A model generated the notes under the pieces. That model was given only the letters and a program-made list of their open reading frames with translations. It ran no database searches and was not told where the DNA came from. A DNA stretch of 64,000 nucleotides, taken from NCBI RefSeq assembly GCF_000341735.1, contig NZ_KB455575.1, positions 4,433,581-4,497,580 of the forward strand. The letters run 5' to 3'. Of this stretch, positions 29,043 through 37,873 are shown in pieces; the stretch's first letter is position 1; each line of letters begins with the position of its first letter. The translations under genes were made by a program, and so were the position numbers. The DNA comes from Methylotuvimicrobium buryatense 5G. GTDB lineage: Bacteria; Pseudomonadota; Gammaproteobacteria; Methylococcales; Methylomonadaceae.

Positions 29043-31295
29043 TCATTTTTCTAACATCCTTAAATTATAGATCCTACAATATCGGTTCAGCGCCCAAATA
29101 GGGAAAATATTCCGATAATTCGCATAAGTGATCATGCAATTATAGTTAAATACGCCGGAAATATTTTCTTGATGCCAGTCGCCTAGCTCGGTTTGTTTGT
29201 TCAATAAAACGCGGATACCTTTGTCGATAACCGATTTATCTTGAAAATTGCCTGACAGCAAAGTCAATAGTGCCCAGGCGGTATTGACCGATTGTGAAGT
29301 CGCGGCTTCGGTATAAACCAAGTCGGAACACGATTTGAAACTTTCCCCCCAACCGCCATCGGCTTTTTGTTTGCCAACTAAAAAAGCGCAAGCTTTGTTG
29401 ATGCTGTCGGCTAAAACCGTATCATCGTAATAACCTTTATTGAGAGCCTTGCTCAACGTCTCTACGGCAAACCAAGTCGCATAAGTAAAGCAAACGGCCC
29501 ATCCGCCATACCAGGAACCATCGGCCTTTTGTTGCTTAATTATAAAACCGAGTCCTGCGCTTATGGCTTTGCTTATCTCATCGTTTTTATAGGTCGGATA
29601 ATCTTCTTGACTCTCCATTAGCGAAATTAGGCAAGCGGCGCTGCATTCCGTCCAGGAATAGTCAATCATTATATCGGCAAATACTTCAGAAGGGTTGAGT
29701 TTTTCCAACCAGCGAGGCGCGCGCGTCAATTCATAAGTCGACCAGCCGCCATTCGTATTTTGATAAGACAGAATGATGTCGATAGCTTGTTTCATCCGCT
29801 GCTCGTCGATAACCGCTTCAACCAGACCGGAACGGTGTATGGACAAAGCCGCGCTTAAGCCTTCCGCGGTGCAATCCGACACCGGCCAGCCGTTGTCTGC
29901 TGTCGAAAACGGCCAACTGCCGATCATCGGGTGGCGGAAAAATTCGGCATGCGTCGAGTGTTCGGACTTGATTTGCGAGCGTTCGATGAAGCGATAGCTT
30001 TTTTCGATGGTTTTCGGAAATCGTTTGCCCAAGTCGCTTTCCAAAATAGCCCGGGTCGCCAATGCCGTATCCCAAAGCTGCGAACCATTGTAACCATTCA
30101 TTTTCATGCCGTCCTCGGCAACCCATAAATAATCGTACCAGCGTTCTACATGGCGTTTAAATCGGTCGGAATCCTTGCCGTAAGCATGCCAAATACAGAT
30201 CGAATTGATCGCCTTGCTGACCGGGCCGATATCAATGTACTGAGTTTGTTGATCTTCGGCGTCGAGGTATTTGAGAATGTAATCGGTCGTTTTTTTTCTG
30301 AGCCGAGAGCTAGCGAATTTTTCGTAAGTGTTCGTGAACAAATTCATCCATTTGAGCACGCCCGACGGCGTATAGTAGCGGTCTTTGTCGCATACGGCAT
30401 CGCGTTGTTTCGGCCAGTCTATCGAGTCGAAGTTTTCATAGAGTTCTTCTCTCAAGGATAGTACCAGCTCGTCTTCGGGGGCTTGAAAACGGTGCGCCTG
30501 GCAATAGGCCATCGGCAGATACACCATTCGGCAGTGGCACCAGTAGCGCGACGGATGCATCGGCAGCCATTTCGGTAGCAGCCACATTTCCGGAAACAGG
30601 CTGTTAAAGCCGCGCCAATCGTAAAGATTCATCACCGCCAGATAAAACTTGCCCCAGGAAGGAGCGCCGGCTGCCCCGCCGTTGTTTTTGATCCAGTTTC
30701 GGGCCTTGACGATGGCCGGATGCTCTTTATCGACGCCGAGAATGCGCAGCGAAACATATTGCATGACCGTGCCGAACATCGTCGATTCGCCTTCGATATG
30801 CATGCCCCAGCCCGCATCAGGGTTCTGATGATTGAAAATATAAAGTTTCATCATTTCGCGGTGTGCCTTAGGGAATGGTGTGCCGCTGATATAGGAAGCA
30901 ATCAATAAGCCGGGCAGAAGAAATAGCGGGCCGCCGTAATCGCCCGGCCAATGCCCGTCCTCGCATTGTAAGTATGAAAAATAGTTTATGCCCTTGACGA
31001 GCGAATCGATAACGGCTTGGTCTTCGGCGCTTTTTGCTTGTGGAACGAGACCGTCGAAAGGCTGAAATTGATTGCTGATTGCGCTATGCCGGTAGACCTG
31101 GTCGGCGGAATTCGGATTGATCGACGAATCGAAGCGGAAATCTTCGGCAAATTGCGCGATTTCCTCGTCCGAGACCGTTTCGGCATTGTGCAGATGTTGA
31201 TCGATTTGATCGGAGACGGGCTTGAATGCCCAGATATGCCGTCCATGGTCATTCAATAGACGCCATTTTTTCCAAGCGGGTTTTACAGTCAACAT
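29043..31295 (-). CDS. Oxidosqualene cyclase (lanosterol synthase type)
   Basis: Cyclises 2,3-oxidosqualene to a sterol such as lanosterol. At 750 residues it has the size of eukaryotic enzymes. The key acid motif is VSDCTAEGL with Asp474, as in oxidosqualene cyclases; squalene-hopene cyclases carry DxDD there instead. Several QW repeats are visible (GDYGGPLF, NGGWSTYELTRAP, DGSWYGGWAVCFTYATWF, DGGWGESFKSC). The preceding 31296-31773 region must hold the promoter. The pairing with squalene monooxygenase in one transcript matches sterol-making methanotrophs. Confidence 0.94.
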   Translation of the reverse strand: MLTVKPAWKKWRLLNDHGRHIWAFKPVSDQIDQHLHNAETVSDEEIAQFAEDFRFDSSINPNSADQVYRHSAISNQFQPFDGLVPQAKSAEDQAVIDSLVKGINYFSYLQCEDGHWPGDYGGPLFLLPGLLIASYISGTPFPKAHREMMKLYIFNHQNPDAGWGMHIEGESTMFGTVMQYVSLRILGVDKEHPAIVKARNWIKNNGGAAGAPSWGKFYLAVMNLYDWRGFNSLFPEMWLLPKWLPMHPSRYWCHCRMVYLPMAYCQAHRFQAPEDELVLSLREELYENFDSIDWPKQRDAVCDKDRYYTPSGVLKWMNLFTNTYEKFASSRLRKKTTDYILKYLDAEDQQTQYIDIGPVSKAINSICIWHAYGKDSDRFKRHVERWYDYLWVAEDGMKMNGYNGSQLWDTALATRAILESDLGKRFPKTIEKSYRFIERSQIKSEHSTHAEFFRHPMIGSWPFSTADNGWPVSDCTAEGLSAALSIHRSGLVEAVIDEQRMKQAIDIILSYQNTNGGWSTYELTRAPRWLEKLNPSEVFADIMIDYSWTECSAACLISLMESQEDYPTYKNDEISKAISAGLGFIIKQQKADGSWYGGWAVCFTYATWFAVETLSKALNKGYYDDTVLADSINKACAFLVGKQKADGGWGESFKSCSDLVYTEAATSQSVNTAWALLTLLSGNFQDKSVIDKGIRVLLNKQTELGDWHQENISGVFNYNCMITYANYRNIFPIWALNRYCRIYNLRMLEK

Positions 31296-31574
31296 GGTTT
31301 TTTATTGTTATTACAAATTTGAAAATGAGCGATGGACCGAAAAAAGCGGTTTGTCTACGATATCCGTAAAATCGCGAAACAATATAGGGTTTCGTGGGTA
31401 GCTATTTTCGGTATCATTAGTTCATAAGCTCGCGCAATTATAGGTTTCAAGTGTGAATATTACCTGAAGTGCACAATCGAGGCTTGAGGCAAATTATCGA
31501 ATTCTCGTTGGTTAATCCGGTTTGTGATTTAAAAACTAAATATTCCGCTGTCCGTTGTTTCCCAAGCTTAGAGC

Positions 31575-31698
31575 TCACGGCCATTGATGGCAATGCGTAG
31601 CACCGTATCCATGCAACATGGATATCGACAACCCATACCAAAATGACGAATAAAGCCATAAACGCACCATAGAATAGGCACTAAGTTGGCGCTTATGA
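31575..31698. repeat. Partial copy of a dispersed miniature element
   Basis: About 120 bp (including GGCAATGCGTAGCACC and GAATAGGCACTAAGTTGG, ending TAAGTTGGCGCTTATG) nearly repeats 46447-46556. Only the right terminal repeat is present here, so the copy is truncated at its left side. The 31296-31773 gap shows no gene. Confidence 0.7.
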
Positions 31699-31773
31699 GT
31701 CATAAGCCTCCTCCTGCCAAAGGAATGAGCGAAAATCTCCGTGCCACGGCGCATGTGCGTGAGTAATTATATT

Positions 31774-32376
31774 TCAACGATTGAACAGCGCGATACGCAC
31801 CATCGCCAAAAAGCCTTTCAGTTTTTTTCCGAAGCTTGGCGGTTTACGCAGGCGCTCATGACCCGGTAACAACTGGCCTTTGGCCAGTTTGCCGATTTTT
31901 CGTTTGACGGCGGGATCGAGTTTGCCGTCGGCGGCCAGTTCGAAGAACAAGGCTTTCACATTGCCCAAGTCGAAAAAGTCGCGTTGCCATTCCCATTGAT
32001 AATTGCCGCCGTAACGAAACCATGAGCCGCCGATACCTTCGACTTGATAATGCGTGCCGTCATCACGCAAAGCAGGTGAGACTTGGGTCCATAAGCCTAT
32101 CACTTCACCGATTTTTTCGTCGATCAGGATGCGGTGATAAGGATAACGCCATTCTTCGAAGCCTTCCATTTGTACGCCTAATGCCCATTCTTCGATTTCT
32201 TTACGGCTGCGCGCGACGAATTCTTCATTCGGGCCGATATTCCAGCGGTACTCGGCGTCGTCGGTATACATCGGGCCGAGGTGTTTGGGCCAATTGCCTT
32301 CTTTTTCGGCGTCCCGGTTGGCTTGAAGCCAGCGTTCGACCATTTCTTCCAGTTCTTCTCTCGGATATACAGGCAT
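31774..32376 (-). CDS. SnoaL/NTF2-like protein in the sterol cluster
   Basis: A 200-residue cytoplasmic protein. Residues 5-145 look like the SnoaL/NTF2 cone-shaped fold: an N-terminal helix pair (LEEMVERWLQANRDAEKEG), YTDDAEYRWNIGPNEEFVARSRKEIEEWA, then strands GEVIGLWTQVSP and GIGGSWFRYGGNYQWEWQRDFFDL. A basic C-terminal tail follows. Such folds act as small isomerases or hydratases or as binding proteins. It starts 9 bp after the CYP51 stop, so the two are co-transcribed, which suggests a role in sterol processing that is not established. Confidence 0.7.
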   Translation of the reverse strand: MPVYPREELEEMVERWLQANRDAEKEGNWPKHLGPMYTDDAEYRWNIGPNEEFVARSRKEIEEWALGVQMEGFEEWRYPYHRILIDEKIGEVIGLWTQVSPALRDDGTHYQVEGIGGSWFRYGGNYQWEWQRDFFDLGNVKALFFELAADGKLDPAVKRKIGKLAKGQLLPGHERLRKPPSFGKKLKGFLAMVRIALFNR

Positions 32377-32385
32377 CGTTGCTCT

Positions 32386-34017
32386 CTATTTTAATTGAAT
32401 TTTAATGGCTTGGGTCGGGCAATATTTTTCGGCTTGCTTGGCTTTGTTCAACAAATCCAGTGCCGGGTTTTCTTGTAACACGGTCAAGTTGCCGTCGTCG
32501 TCGACCTGGAACAGTTCGGGCGCCTCGCTCATGCAGGTAGCATGGCCTTGGCAAAGTTCGCGGTCGATGACGATCCGAAAGGATTCTCCGGTCGGGGTTT
32601 TTTCGGCCGTGCCGGCTTCCGATGCTTGGGTGGCGGTGTCGCTCATGGTTTGGCGTTTGCGGTAACGTACCCTGCATGGCGATACCGGTTGCACCACCAT
32701 TTGCGTGAAGTCGTCTTGATAATGGTCTTTGGCGTCGGTCAGTTCGAAGGTATAGCGGCGCAGCAGCACGGCGATGATCGCTTTCAATTGCAGCATCGCG
32801 AATGCATTGCCGGTGCATTTATGTTTGCCGCCGCCAAACGCGATCCAGCTGAACGGCTTGGCGTCTTCTTGGCGCGCTTCGGTATAGCGCTCGGGATCGA
32901 ATTTTTCAGGTTCCGGAAAAATTTCCTCAATGCGATGCGATACTCGCGGCGACGTGCAGACATATTTCCCGGCCTTGACCGTGTAATCCTTGAAATGAAA
33001 ATCCTGCATGACCTTGCGAATCAAGAATATTAGCGGCGGGTGCAGGCGCAAGACTTCTTTGATGACGTTTTCCAGCAGCGGCATTTCGCGCAGGGATTGA
33101 AAAGTGACTTCGCCGTCCGCACCGAATAATCGATCCAGCTCGCTCAATACGGCTTGCATGTGCTCGGGCCGGCGTGCCAGTTCTAGTAGCGTCCATGCGG
33201 CGGTGCCGGCTGTGGTATGGTGTCCGGCGAAGATCGTACCGATCAGCATGCCGGTAATTTCATGAGGCGACAGGCGGCTGCCGTCGTCATATCGGGCGTC
33301 GATCAAGAGTTGAAAGGCGTCTTCGCTCTTCTCGGGTTTTTGCGCGCGCTTGGCAATGATGCCGGTGACCATTTCCTGAAGTCTGGCGCGCGCCTTATCG
33401 CGGCGGCGGAAGACCGGCAGCGGCAAATAGGGAAACACGAAGGCGAGGGGATTCACGCCTTTTTCGAGGTCGTGATAGATTTTGGCGAATTCTTCATTCA
33501 ATTCATAGCGGAACTCGTTGCCGAGCAGGCAGTGGCTGGACGTGTAAATCGTCAATTCCTTCATGAATTCCAATAAATCGATCTCGCCGCTGTCGCCCCA
33601 GTCGGCGACCATTTGCTCGACTTCGGCGACGATGATTTGCGCATAGCCGCGCATCGGTTTATCGCGCAACACCGGCATCAGCATTTTCAGTTGTTGATCT
33701 TTTTTATCCGGCGGTGCATCGAAAACCACGCCCTTGCCGAAAATGGGCGTCATGATTTTATAGGCCTGGCTTTGGTCGAGTTGCGTGTCGGGCGCGCGAA
33801 AAAACGCCTCGTTCGCCTCGGGGCCGGTCATCAGCACCATGCGTTGATGAAACATACGGAACTCGCCGATCTCTCCGAGCGTATTTCGGAGCTTCATCAT
33901 GTAGTTGAAGGGATTTTTGCCGAATTCGAGCATGTGCCCGATCAGCGGCAACGCGCCGGGCATTTTAGGCGGTGCTTTGTCGGAAGAAGTGGGTTTTTCG
34001 GAATTGATCGTAGTCAT
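32386..34017 (-). CDS. cyp51: Sterol 14-alpha-demethylase CYP51 fused to a ferredoxin
   Basis: A 543-residue fusion. Residues about 20-455 are a soluble cytochrome P450 of the CYP51 type: the I-helix FAGHHTTAGTAAWTLLEL (about 267), the K-helix EVLRLHPP, and the haem-binding FGGGKHKCTGNAFA with Cys401. After an Ala/Thr-rich linker (about 456-478) comes a small [3Fe-4S]-type ferredoxin with Cys489, Cys495 and Cys533 (CQGHATC and YCP). It removes the 14-alpha-methyl group of lanosterol; the fused ferredoxin supplies electrons. This architecture is known from Methylococcus and relatives. Confidence 0.96.
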   Translation of the reverse strand: MTTINSEKPTSSDKAPPKMPGALPLIGHMLEFGKNPFNYMMKLRNTLGEIGEFRMFHQRMVLMTGPEANEAFFRAPDTQLDQSQAYKIMTPIFGKGVVFDAPPDKKDQQLKMLMPVLRDKPMRGYAQIIVAEVEQMVADWGDSGEIDLLEFMKELTIYTSSHCLLGNEFRYELNEEFAKIYHDLEKGVNPLAFVFPYLPLPVFRRRDKARARLQEMVTGIIAKRAQKPEKSEDAFQLLIDARYDDGSRLSPHEITGMLIGTIFAGHHTTAGTAAWTLLELARRPEHMQAVLSELDRLFGADGEVTFQSLREMPLLENVIKEVLRLHPPLIFLIRKVMQDFHFKDYTVKAGKYVCTSPRVSHRIEEIFPEPEKFDPERYTEARQEDAKPFSWIAFGGGKHKCTGNAFAMLQLKAIIAVLLRRYTFELTDAKDHYQDDFTQMVVQPVSPCRVRYRKRQTMSDTATQASEAGTAEKTPTGESFRIVIDRELCQGHATCMSEAPELFQVDDDGNLTVLQENPALDLLNKAKQAEKYCPTQAIKIQLK

Positions 34018-34124
34018 GTCTTGGGTGGGATAAAAAATAAATTAACCGTATTGATGGCGGATGAGCCGGGATTATTTGAGTTGAGGCTGAAGCCAAGTAT
34101 CGGCGAATAGTACGCGAAGTCTTG

Positions 34125-34578
34125 TCAGGAGGCCAAAAAACCGAATAAATCTTTAGGATCGTCCACTTCGGGCAATAGTGTTATTTCGGTGCCGAACTTT
34201 AATTCGGTCGCGAGCTCGTAGATGATGCGAAGTATCGAAAAGTCTTTCAGCGCGAAACCTACCGAATCTAATAGTGTAATCTCTCGATCGTTGTTACGGC
34301 CGATTTTCGTTCCGCAGATCAGTTCCGCTAATTCGGCATGGATCAGTTCGCCATCGCCTTGCTGAGTTCCGCATTCTATTAAGCTTTGCGGTGTGTATTC
34401 GACGACTAGTTTAACTTGAAGTTAGCAGTTCCGCCGGTAATTCGGTTTTGCCGGGGAGTCGCCGCCGATTGCATTGATATGTGTGCCTGGCTTGATATCT
34501 TGAAGACCAAAAAGCGTTTGTCGATGCTTAGCGGCTGTTGCGGTAGTGACGATATCGGGAATCTTGACAGTGAATGAC
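34125..34578 (-). pseudogene. Ornithine cyclodeaminase / mu-crystallin family, degraded C-terminal part
   Basis: Read on the minus strand from about 34578, one frame gives IPDIVTTATAAKHRQTLFG and KPGTHINAIGGDSPAK, classic for this NAD-binding family. The frame then shifts near 34440, and from about 34410 another frame gives LIHAELAELICGTKIG and EITLLDSVGFALKDFS, ending at TGA 34125-34127. The order and motifs are those of the C-terminal half of ornithine cyclodeaminases; the N-terminal half is absent. At least one frameshift and a stop make it non-functional. Confidence 0.8.
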
Positions 34579-34611
34579 TAAAATACCTTGATTTGTGTTA
34601 GTTTACCGTTC

Positions 34612-34863
34612 ATGAAGATCACTGTTAAATTATTTGCCGGTTTGCGGCGTTATTTACCGACCGGAACCACGAGCGAAGGCCTGATTATGACGTTATCCGA
34701 AGCGGAATCGCCGCATCAAGTGCTGGAGCGGTTTAATTTACCCCGTAATCAAGTTCATTTGCTTTTGATCAACGGTATATTTATCGAGCCAGTGGATCGT
34801 GATCGTCCGATTTTAAAGGAAGGCGATGTCTTGGCGGTTTGGCCGCCGGTGGCCGGTGGCTAA
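34612..34863 (+). CDS. MoaD/ThiS-family sulfur carrier protein
   Basis: An 83-residue ubiquitin-like protein: MKITVKLFAGLRRYLPTG, an insertion, LPRNQVHLLLINGIF, GDVLAVWPPVAGG. The C-terminal Gly-Gly, which becomes thiocarboxylated, is present at the very end. I choose ATG 34612 instead of the upstream TTG 34588, because MKITVKLFA is the family start. Such proteins donate sulfur for molybdopterin or related cofactors; dedicated MoaD-like proteins accompany tungsten aldehyde oxidoreductases. The aor operon lies 7 kb away, so the link is inferred. Its end overlaps the next gene. Confidence 0.85.
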   Translation: MKITVKLFAGLRRYLPTGTTSEGLIMTLSEAESPHQVLERFNLPRNQVHLLLINGIFIEPVDRDRPILKEGDVLAVWPPVAGG

Positions 34864-35143
34864 AAGCATAGTCGTCAAGGTATTGGCAATGACGCAAGGT
34901 GATTTCGTTAGGCATTTGCCGGTTTTATTGCCCGACGGCTATTCGGTCGATGCCGAAACATGGCTATTAAATGAATCAGGGCGGATGTTGACGATCCGCA
35001 TGAACAGCAACGCCGATCGTGTGTTGGGCAAGCTTCGCTTGCCGCAGTTGCGCGTTGAATTCGAGTTTGACGCGTATTCCGAACAGGAAGTCGACGTTTT
35101 TATGTGCCGTCTTTCACGGCTATATCATCGAGGCGGCGGTTAG
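34856..35143 (+). CDS. Conserved-looking small protein coupled to the MoaD-like gene
   Basis: I do not recognise this protein. From GTG 34856, which overlaps the end of the MoaD-like gene, it has 95 residues; ATG 34889 would give 84. Features are VVKVLAMTQGDFVRHLPVLL, a strand-rich middle (RMLTIRMNSNADRVLGKLRLPQLRVEFEFDAY) and a C-terminal CRLSRLYHRGGG. The overlap implies translational coupling and a function with the sulfur carrier, for instance in tungsten or molybdenum cofactor work. Confidence 0.65.
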   Translation: MAKSIVVKVLAMTQGDFVRHLPVLLPDGYSVDAETWLLNESGRMLTIRMNSNADRVLGKLRLPQLRVEFEFDAYSEQEVDVFMCRLSRLYHRGGG

Positions 35144-35236
35144 CGGAAGGCAAAACTTGCCGAACGGAAGATATTAAATATCGGAGAATAGTGCTGTTTG
35201 AAAAATCTGCCGATATTGAGCATCAGTGGCTTTGAC

Positions 35237-35305
35237 AATCGCGACGAAGGCGTCGCTCCCACAAGGAGGCCGGAAGCTCTGTGGGAGCGATCCCCAGATC
35301 GCGAT
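35237..35305. repeat. Inverted pair of REP-like repeats
   Basis: AATCGCGACGAAGGCG with CGTCGCTCCCACAA (35237-35264) faces TGTGGGAGCGATCC with GATCGCGAT (35280-35305). This GTGGGAGCGA palindrome type is a widespread intergenic REP sequence, usually spread by REP-associated tyrosine transposases. The 35144-35495 gap holds nothing else that I recognise except GAAATAACTTGAGCAA at 35372-35387, also found at 12552-12567. Confidence 0.75.
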
Positions 35306-35495
35306 ATCGAAGCCGCAAACGTCAGGCGGCAATAGATGCTATCGAGGTCGCCCTGGCTAAGGAGTAATCATGAAATAACTTGAGCAATAGTTCTTTCCGG
35401 GAGAAGGTTGAGGGCTTCAAAAGCCTAAGTTATTCAGTGCTTATCTATTGGGTTGTGAATCATAAAAAATGTGTCATCAATAAGGAGTCAGTACC

Positions 35496-36191
35496 ATGCA
35501 AACCATTTTAGTTACCGGAGCCAATCGCGGCTTGGGGTTGGAGTTTTGTCGTCAATATGCTGAAGCGGGCGATCGGGTCATCGCAGTCTGTCGGAATCCC
35601 TCTAATGCCGAAAAACTTCAGGATCTGGCGGCGCGTCATGCCTCGATTCAAATCGAAACCTTGGATGTCGCTGATTTTTCGCAAATCGATGCCATGTCGG
35701 CGCGATTGGCCGATGAAACCATAGACGTCTTGATCAATAATGCCGGCGTTTACGGCGATAAGTCGGGGGGCGGTTTCGGCAATTTGGATTATCAGGCTTG
35801 GTCGCATACCCTGCTGGTCAATTCGCAAGCGCCGGTCAAAATGAGCGAGGCTTTTTTGCCGCAGCTTCAGCGTAGCGATAAAAAATTGATCGTGGCGTTG
35901 AGCAGTCAAATGGGCAGCATTGCCGATAATTCCAGCGGCGGCAGTATTTTGTATCGTTCCAGCAAAGCCGCGTTGAATGCCGCGATGAAAAGTGTGTCGA
36001 TCGATTTAATGGACCGCGGAGTAGGCGTGTTGATTTTTCATCCGGGTTGGGTCAGGACCGATATGGGCGGACCGAACGGTTTGATCGATGCCGACGAGAG
36101 CGTCACCGGTATGCGTAAGATGATCGATGCTTTTTCGCTTCGGCAAAGCGGCAGTTTCATTAAATACGAAGGGTCGGCGATGCCTTGGTGA
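35496..36191 (+). CDS. Short-chain dehydrogenase/reductase
   Basis: A 231-residue classical SDR with the cofactor motif TGANRGLGLEF (residues 6-16), the NNAGVYG motif (about 81-87), the catalytic Ser region VALSSQMGSI and YRSSKAALN with the Tyr-x3-Lys pair. It reduces or oxidises an unknown carbonyl or alcohol with NAD(P). The closest subgroup is the C-factor/sniffer-like SDRs. The preceding AAGGAGT is a clear ribosome binding site. Confidence 0.9.
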   Translation: MQTILVTGANRGLGLEFCRQYAEAGDRVIAVCRNPSNAEKLQDLAARHASIQIETLDVADFSQIDAMSARLADETIDVLINNAGVYGDKSGGGFGNLDYQAWSHTLLVNSQAPVKMSEAFLPQLQRSDKKLIVALSSQMGSIADNSSGGSILYRSSKAALNAAMKSVSIDLMDRGVGVLIFHPGWVRTDMGGPNGLIDADESVTGMRKMIDAFSLRQSGSFIKYEGSAMPW

Positions 36192-36237
36192 TTCGTTTGT
36201 CGCGGGATGCTTCGGCGGGTTAGAGTTCGAGTTTGCG

Positions 36238-37179
36238 TTAATAGGTGTTCGGACTCTGAGCGATTTTCAGTTCTCGCAAATTCATCAAGGCATAGAGTGT
36301 CTCCAGATGCGGGCAGGGTATGCCTTCTCGCTGTGCGGCGCGCACCGTATTGCCGAGTATCGCTTCGGTTTCCATCGGGCGGCCTTGTTCGTAATCGAGC
36401 AGCATGCTGGTTTTGTAGGGCGGCATTGTGTGCGTGTTGGCGATATTGCGTTCGATGATGTCTTCGGGCAATGGGTGTCCGCAGGCCGATGCGATCGCGG
36501 CGATTTCTTGCATGATGCCGCGCACCAAGGGCTCCTGCGTGTTCAATATGTCCTGAGTCGCCAATCCTCCGGATAACACCGACAGTGGATTGAACGGCGC
36601 ATTCCAAACGCATTTTTGCCAGCGTGCGCCGATGATGTCGTCGGTAATTCGGCATTCGATGCCGGCCGCATTGAATAAGGCGCCAAGCTGTTCGGCTTTG
36701 GGGCTAATGGTGTTGGTTAAGCTGCCCAAGGCCAAGCGGCCGTAAGCCAAATGAGCAATTTGTCCGGGTCCGATTCTGTTGCAACAGATGAAAGCCAAGC
36801 CGCTGATGATTTCGTTGCCTGGAAAGGCATCGATGAAAGCTTGTTCGGTTTCTACGCCGTTTTGTATAAAAACGATCGCGGTGTTATTCGAAACTGCGGG
36901 ACGGATGAGCTCGAGGTTTTTCGAAACATCGATCGCCTTGGTGCAGAGCACAACATAATCGGCTTGTTCCGGATAGTCTTCTGAATGTCGCAAGACATGT
37001 TGCGGCTTGAAGCGCCAGCCGCCCAAGTCTCGGCTTTCGATCGAATAGCCGGATTGTTCGATCAGGTTGTATTCGGACCGGCATACGACCGATACCATGG
37101 CGCCGGCTTTCGCCAATAATGCGCCGTAAAAACCGCCGATCGCTCCGGCACCGACGATTAGTATGTTAATCGCTTTCAT
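36238..37179 (-). CDS. panE: 2-dehydropantoate 2-reductase family protein
   Basis: A 313-residue NADPH-dependent reductase. The N-terminal Rossmann motif is ILIVGAGAIGGFYGALLAKAG (residues 6-26); the middle shows VFIQNGVETE and the substrate domain shows ARWQKCVWNAPFNPLSVLSG with the catalytic Lys, and MLLDYEQGRPMETEAILG, both typical of ApbA/PanE. It makes pantoate for coenzyme A synthesis or reduces a similar keto acid. It overlaps hda by 14 bp and is probably co-transcribed with it. Confidence 0.9.
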   Translation of the reverse strand: MKAINILIVGAGAIGGFYGALLAKAGAMVSVVCRSEYNLIEQSGYSIESRDLGGWRFKPQHVLRHSEDYPEQADYVVLCTKAIDVSKNLELIRPAVSNNTAIVFIQNGVETEQAFIDAFPGNEIISGLAFICCNRIGPGQIAHLAYGRLALGSLTNTISPKAEQLGALFNAAGIECRITDDIIGARWQKCVWNAPFNPLSVLSGGLATQDILNTQEPLVRGIMQEIAAIASACGHPLPEDIIERNIANTHTMPPYKTSMLLDYEQGRPMETEAILGNTVRAAQREGIPCPHLETLYALMNLRELKIAQSPNTY

Positions 37180-37870
37180 CTTGACTGAGAAATTGTTTCA
37201 AAAAAGGCAGAGTCAATTTACGTTTGGCGGCTAGCGTCGCATGATCCAGTCGATCGAGCAAGCGCCACAACGAGGCTAAGTCTCGGGCATAATGACTCAG
37301 CAAAAAACGGCCGACCGTGGGATTGATTTCAAAGCCCATTTGTTTGGCTTTAAAGGCCAGAGCCTCAATGCTTTCCTGATCCGACAGTTCCTGCAGTTTT
37401 AGTGTCAGTCCCCAGTTCAACCGGGTTTTTAGATCGGGCAGTCGGATGGTCAGCCAATTGGGCGGACAATTCGAAGACAGTATTAACTTAAAACCACGAT
37501 CCCGGTGGCGATTATAGAAATTGAAAAATGCGAGCTCCCAGTCTGAGGTTTCGGCAATCGCATCGATGTTGTCGAAGCAGACGACTTCGTATTCTTCGAG
37601 GCCGCTCAGAATTTCGGTGCTGGGCAGAGCGTCCGCTACGAAAGAATAGTAAAACGTGGTTTTTTTCAGTTCCTGGGCCAATTGACAGCAGGCTTGCAAT
37701 AAATGGCTCTTGCCAAGGCCAAGATTGCCCCAAAGATAAATCTGCTGCTCTCCGGTGCCGGAAACGCAATCTTTCAAGTGGCCGATAATTTCCCGGTTTT
37801 TGCCCGGATAGAAATTGGCAAAGGTCAGGTTAAACTTGTGTTCGAAAAGTAACGGTAATTGCTCGGCCAT
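37166..37870 (-). CDS. hda: DnaA regulatory inactivator Hda
   Basis: A 234-residue AAA+ protein homologous to the DnaA ATPase core. With the beta clamp it stimulates ATP hydrolysis by DnaA and prevents over-initiation. Motifs: the clamp-binding N-terminus AEQLPLLFEHK, Walker A WGNLGLGKSHLLQA (about 44-57), Walker B VVCFDNIDAIA, and the sensor/arginine region RLPDLKTRLNWGLTLKL. The C-terminal lid is LLSHYARDLASLWRLLDRLD. It is followed by panE and preceded 3 bp by a DUF2069 gene. Confidence 0.93.
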   Translation of the reverse strand: MAEQLPLLFEHKFNLTFANFYPGKNREIIGHLKDCVSGTGEQQIYLWGNLGLGKSHLLQACCQLAQELKKTTFYYSFVADALPSTEILSGLEEYEVVCFDNIDAIAETSDWELAFFNFYNRHRDRGFKLILSSNCPPNWLTIRLPDLKTRLNWGLTLKLQELSDQESIEALAFKAKQMGFEINPTVGRFLLSHYARDLASLWRLLDRLDHATLAAKRKLTLPFLKQFLSQDESD

Positions 37871-37873
37871 GCA

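Noticed and set aside
31447-31659. 70-residue minus-strand frame before the cyclase gene
   Set aside because: It overlaps a truncated dispersed repeat and has no coding features.
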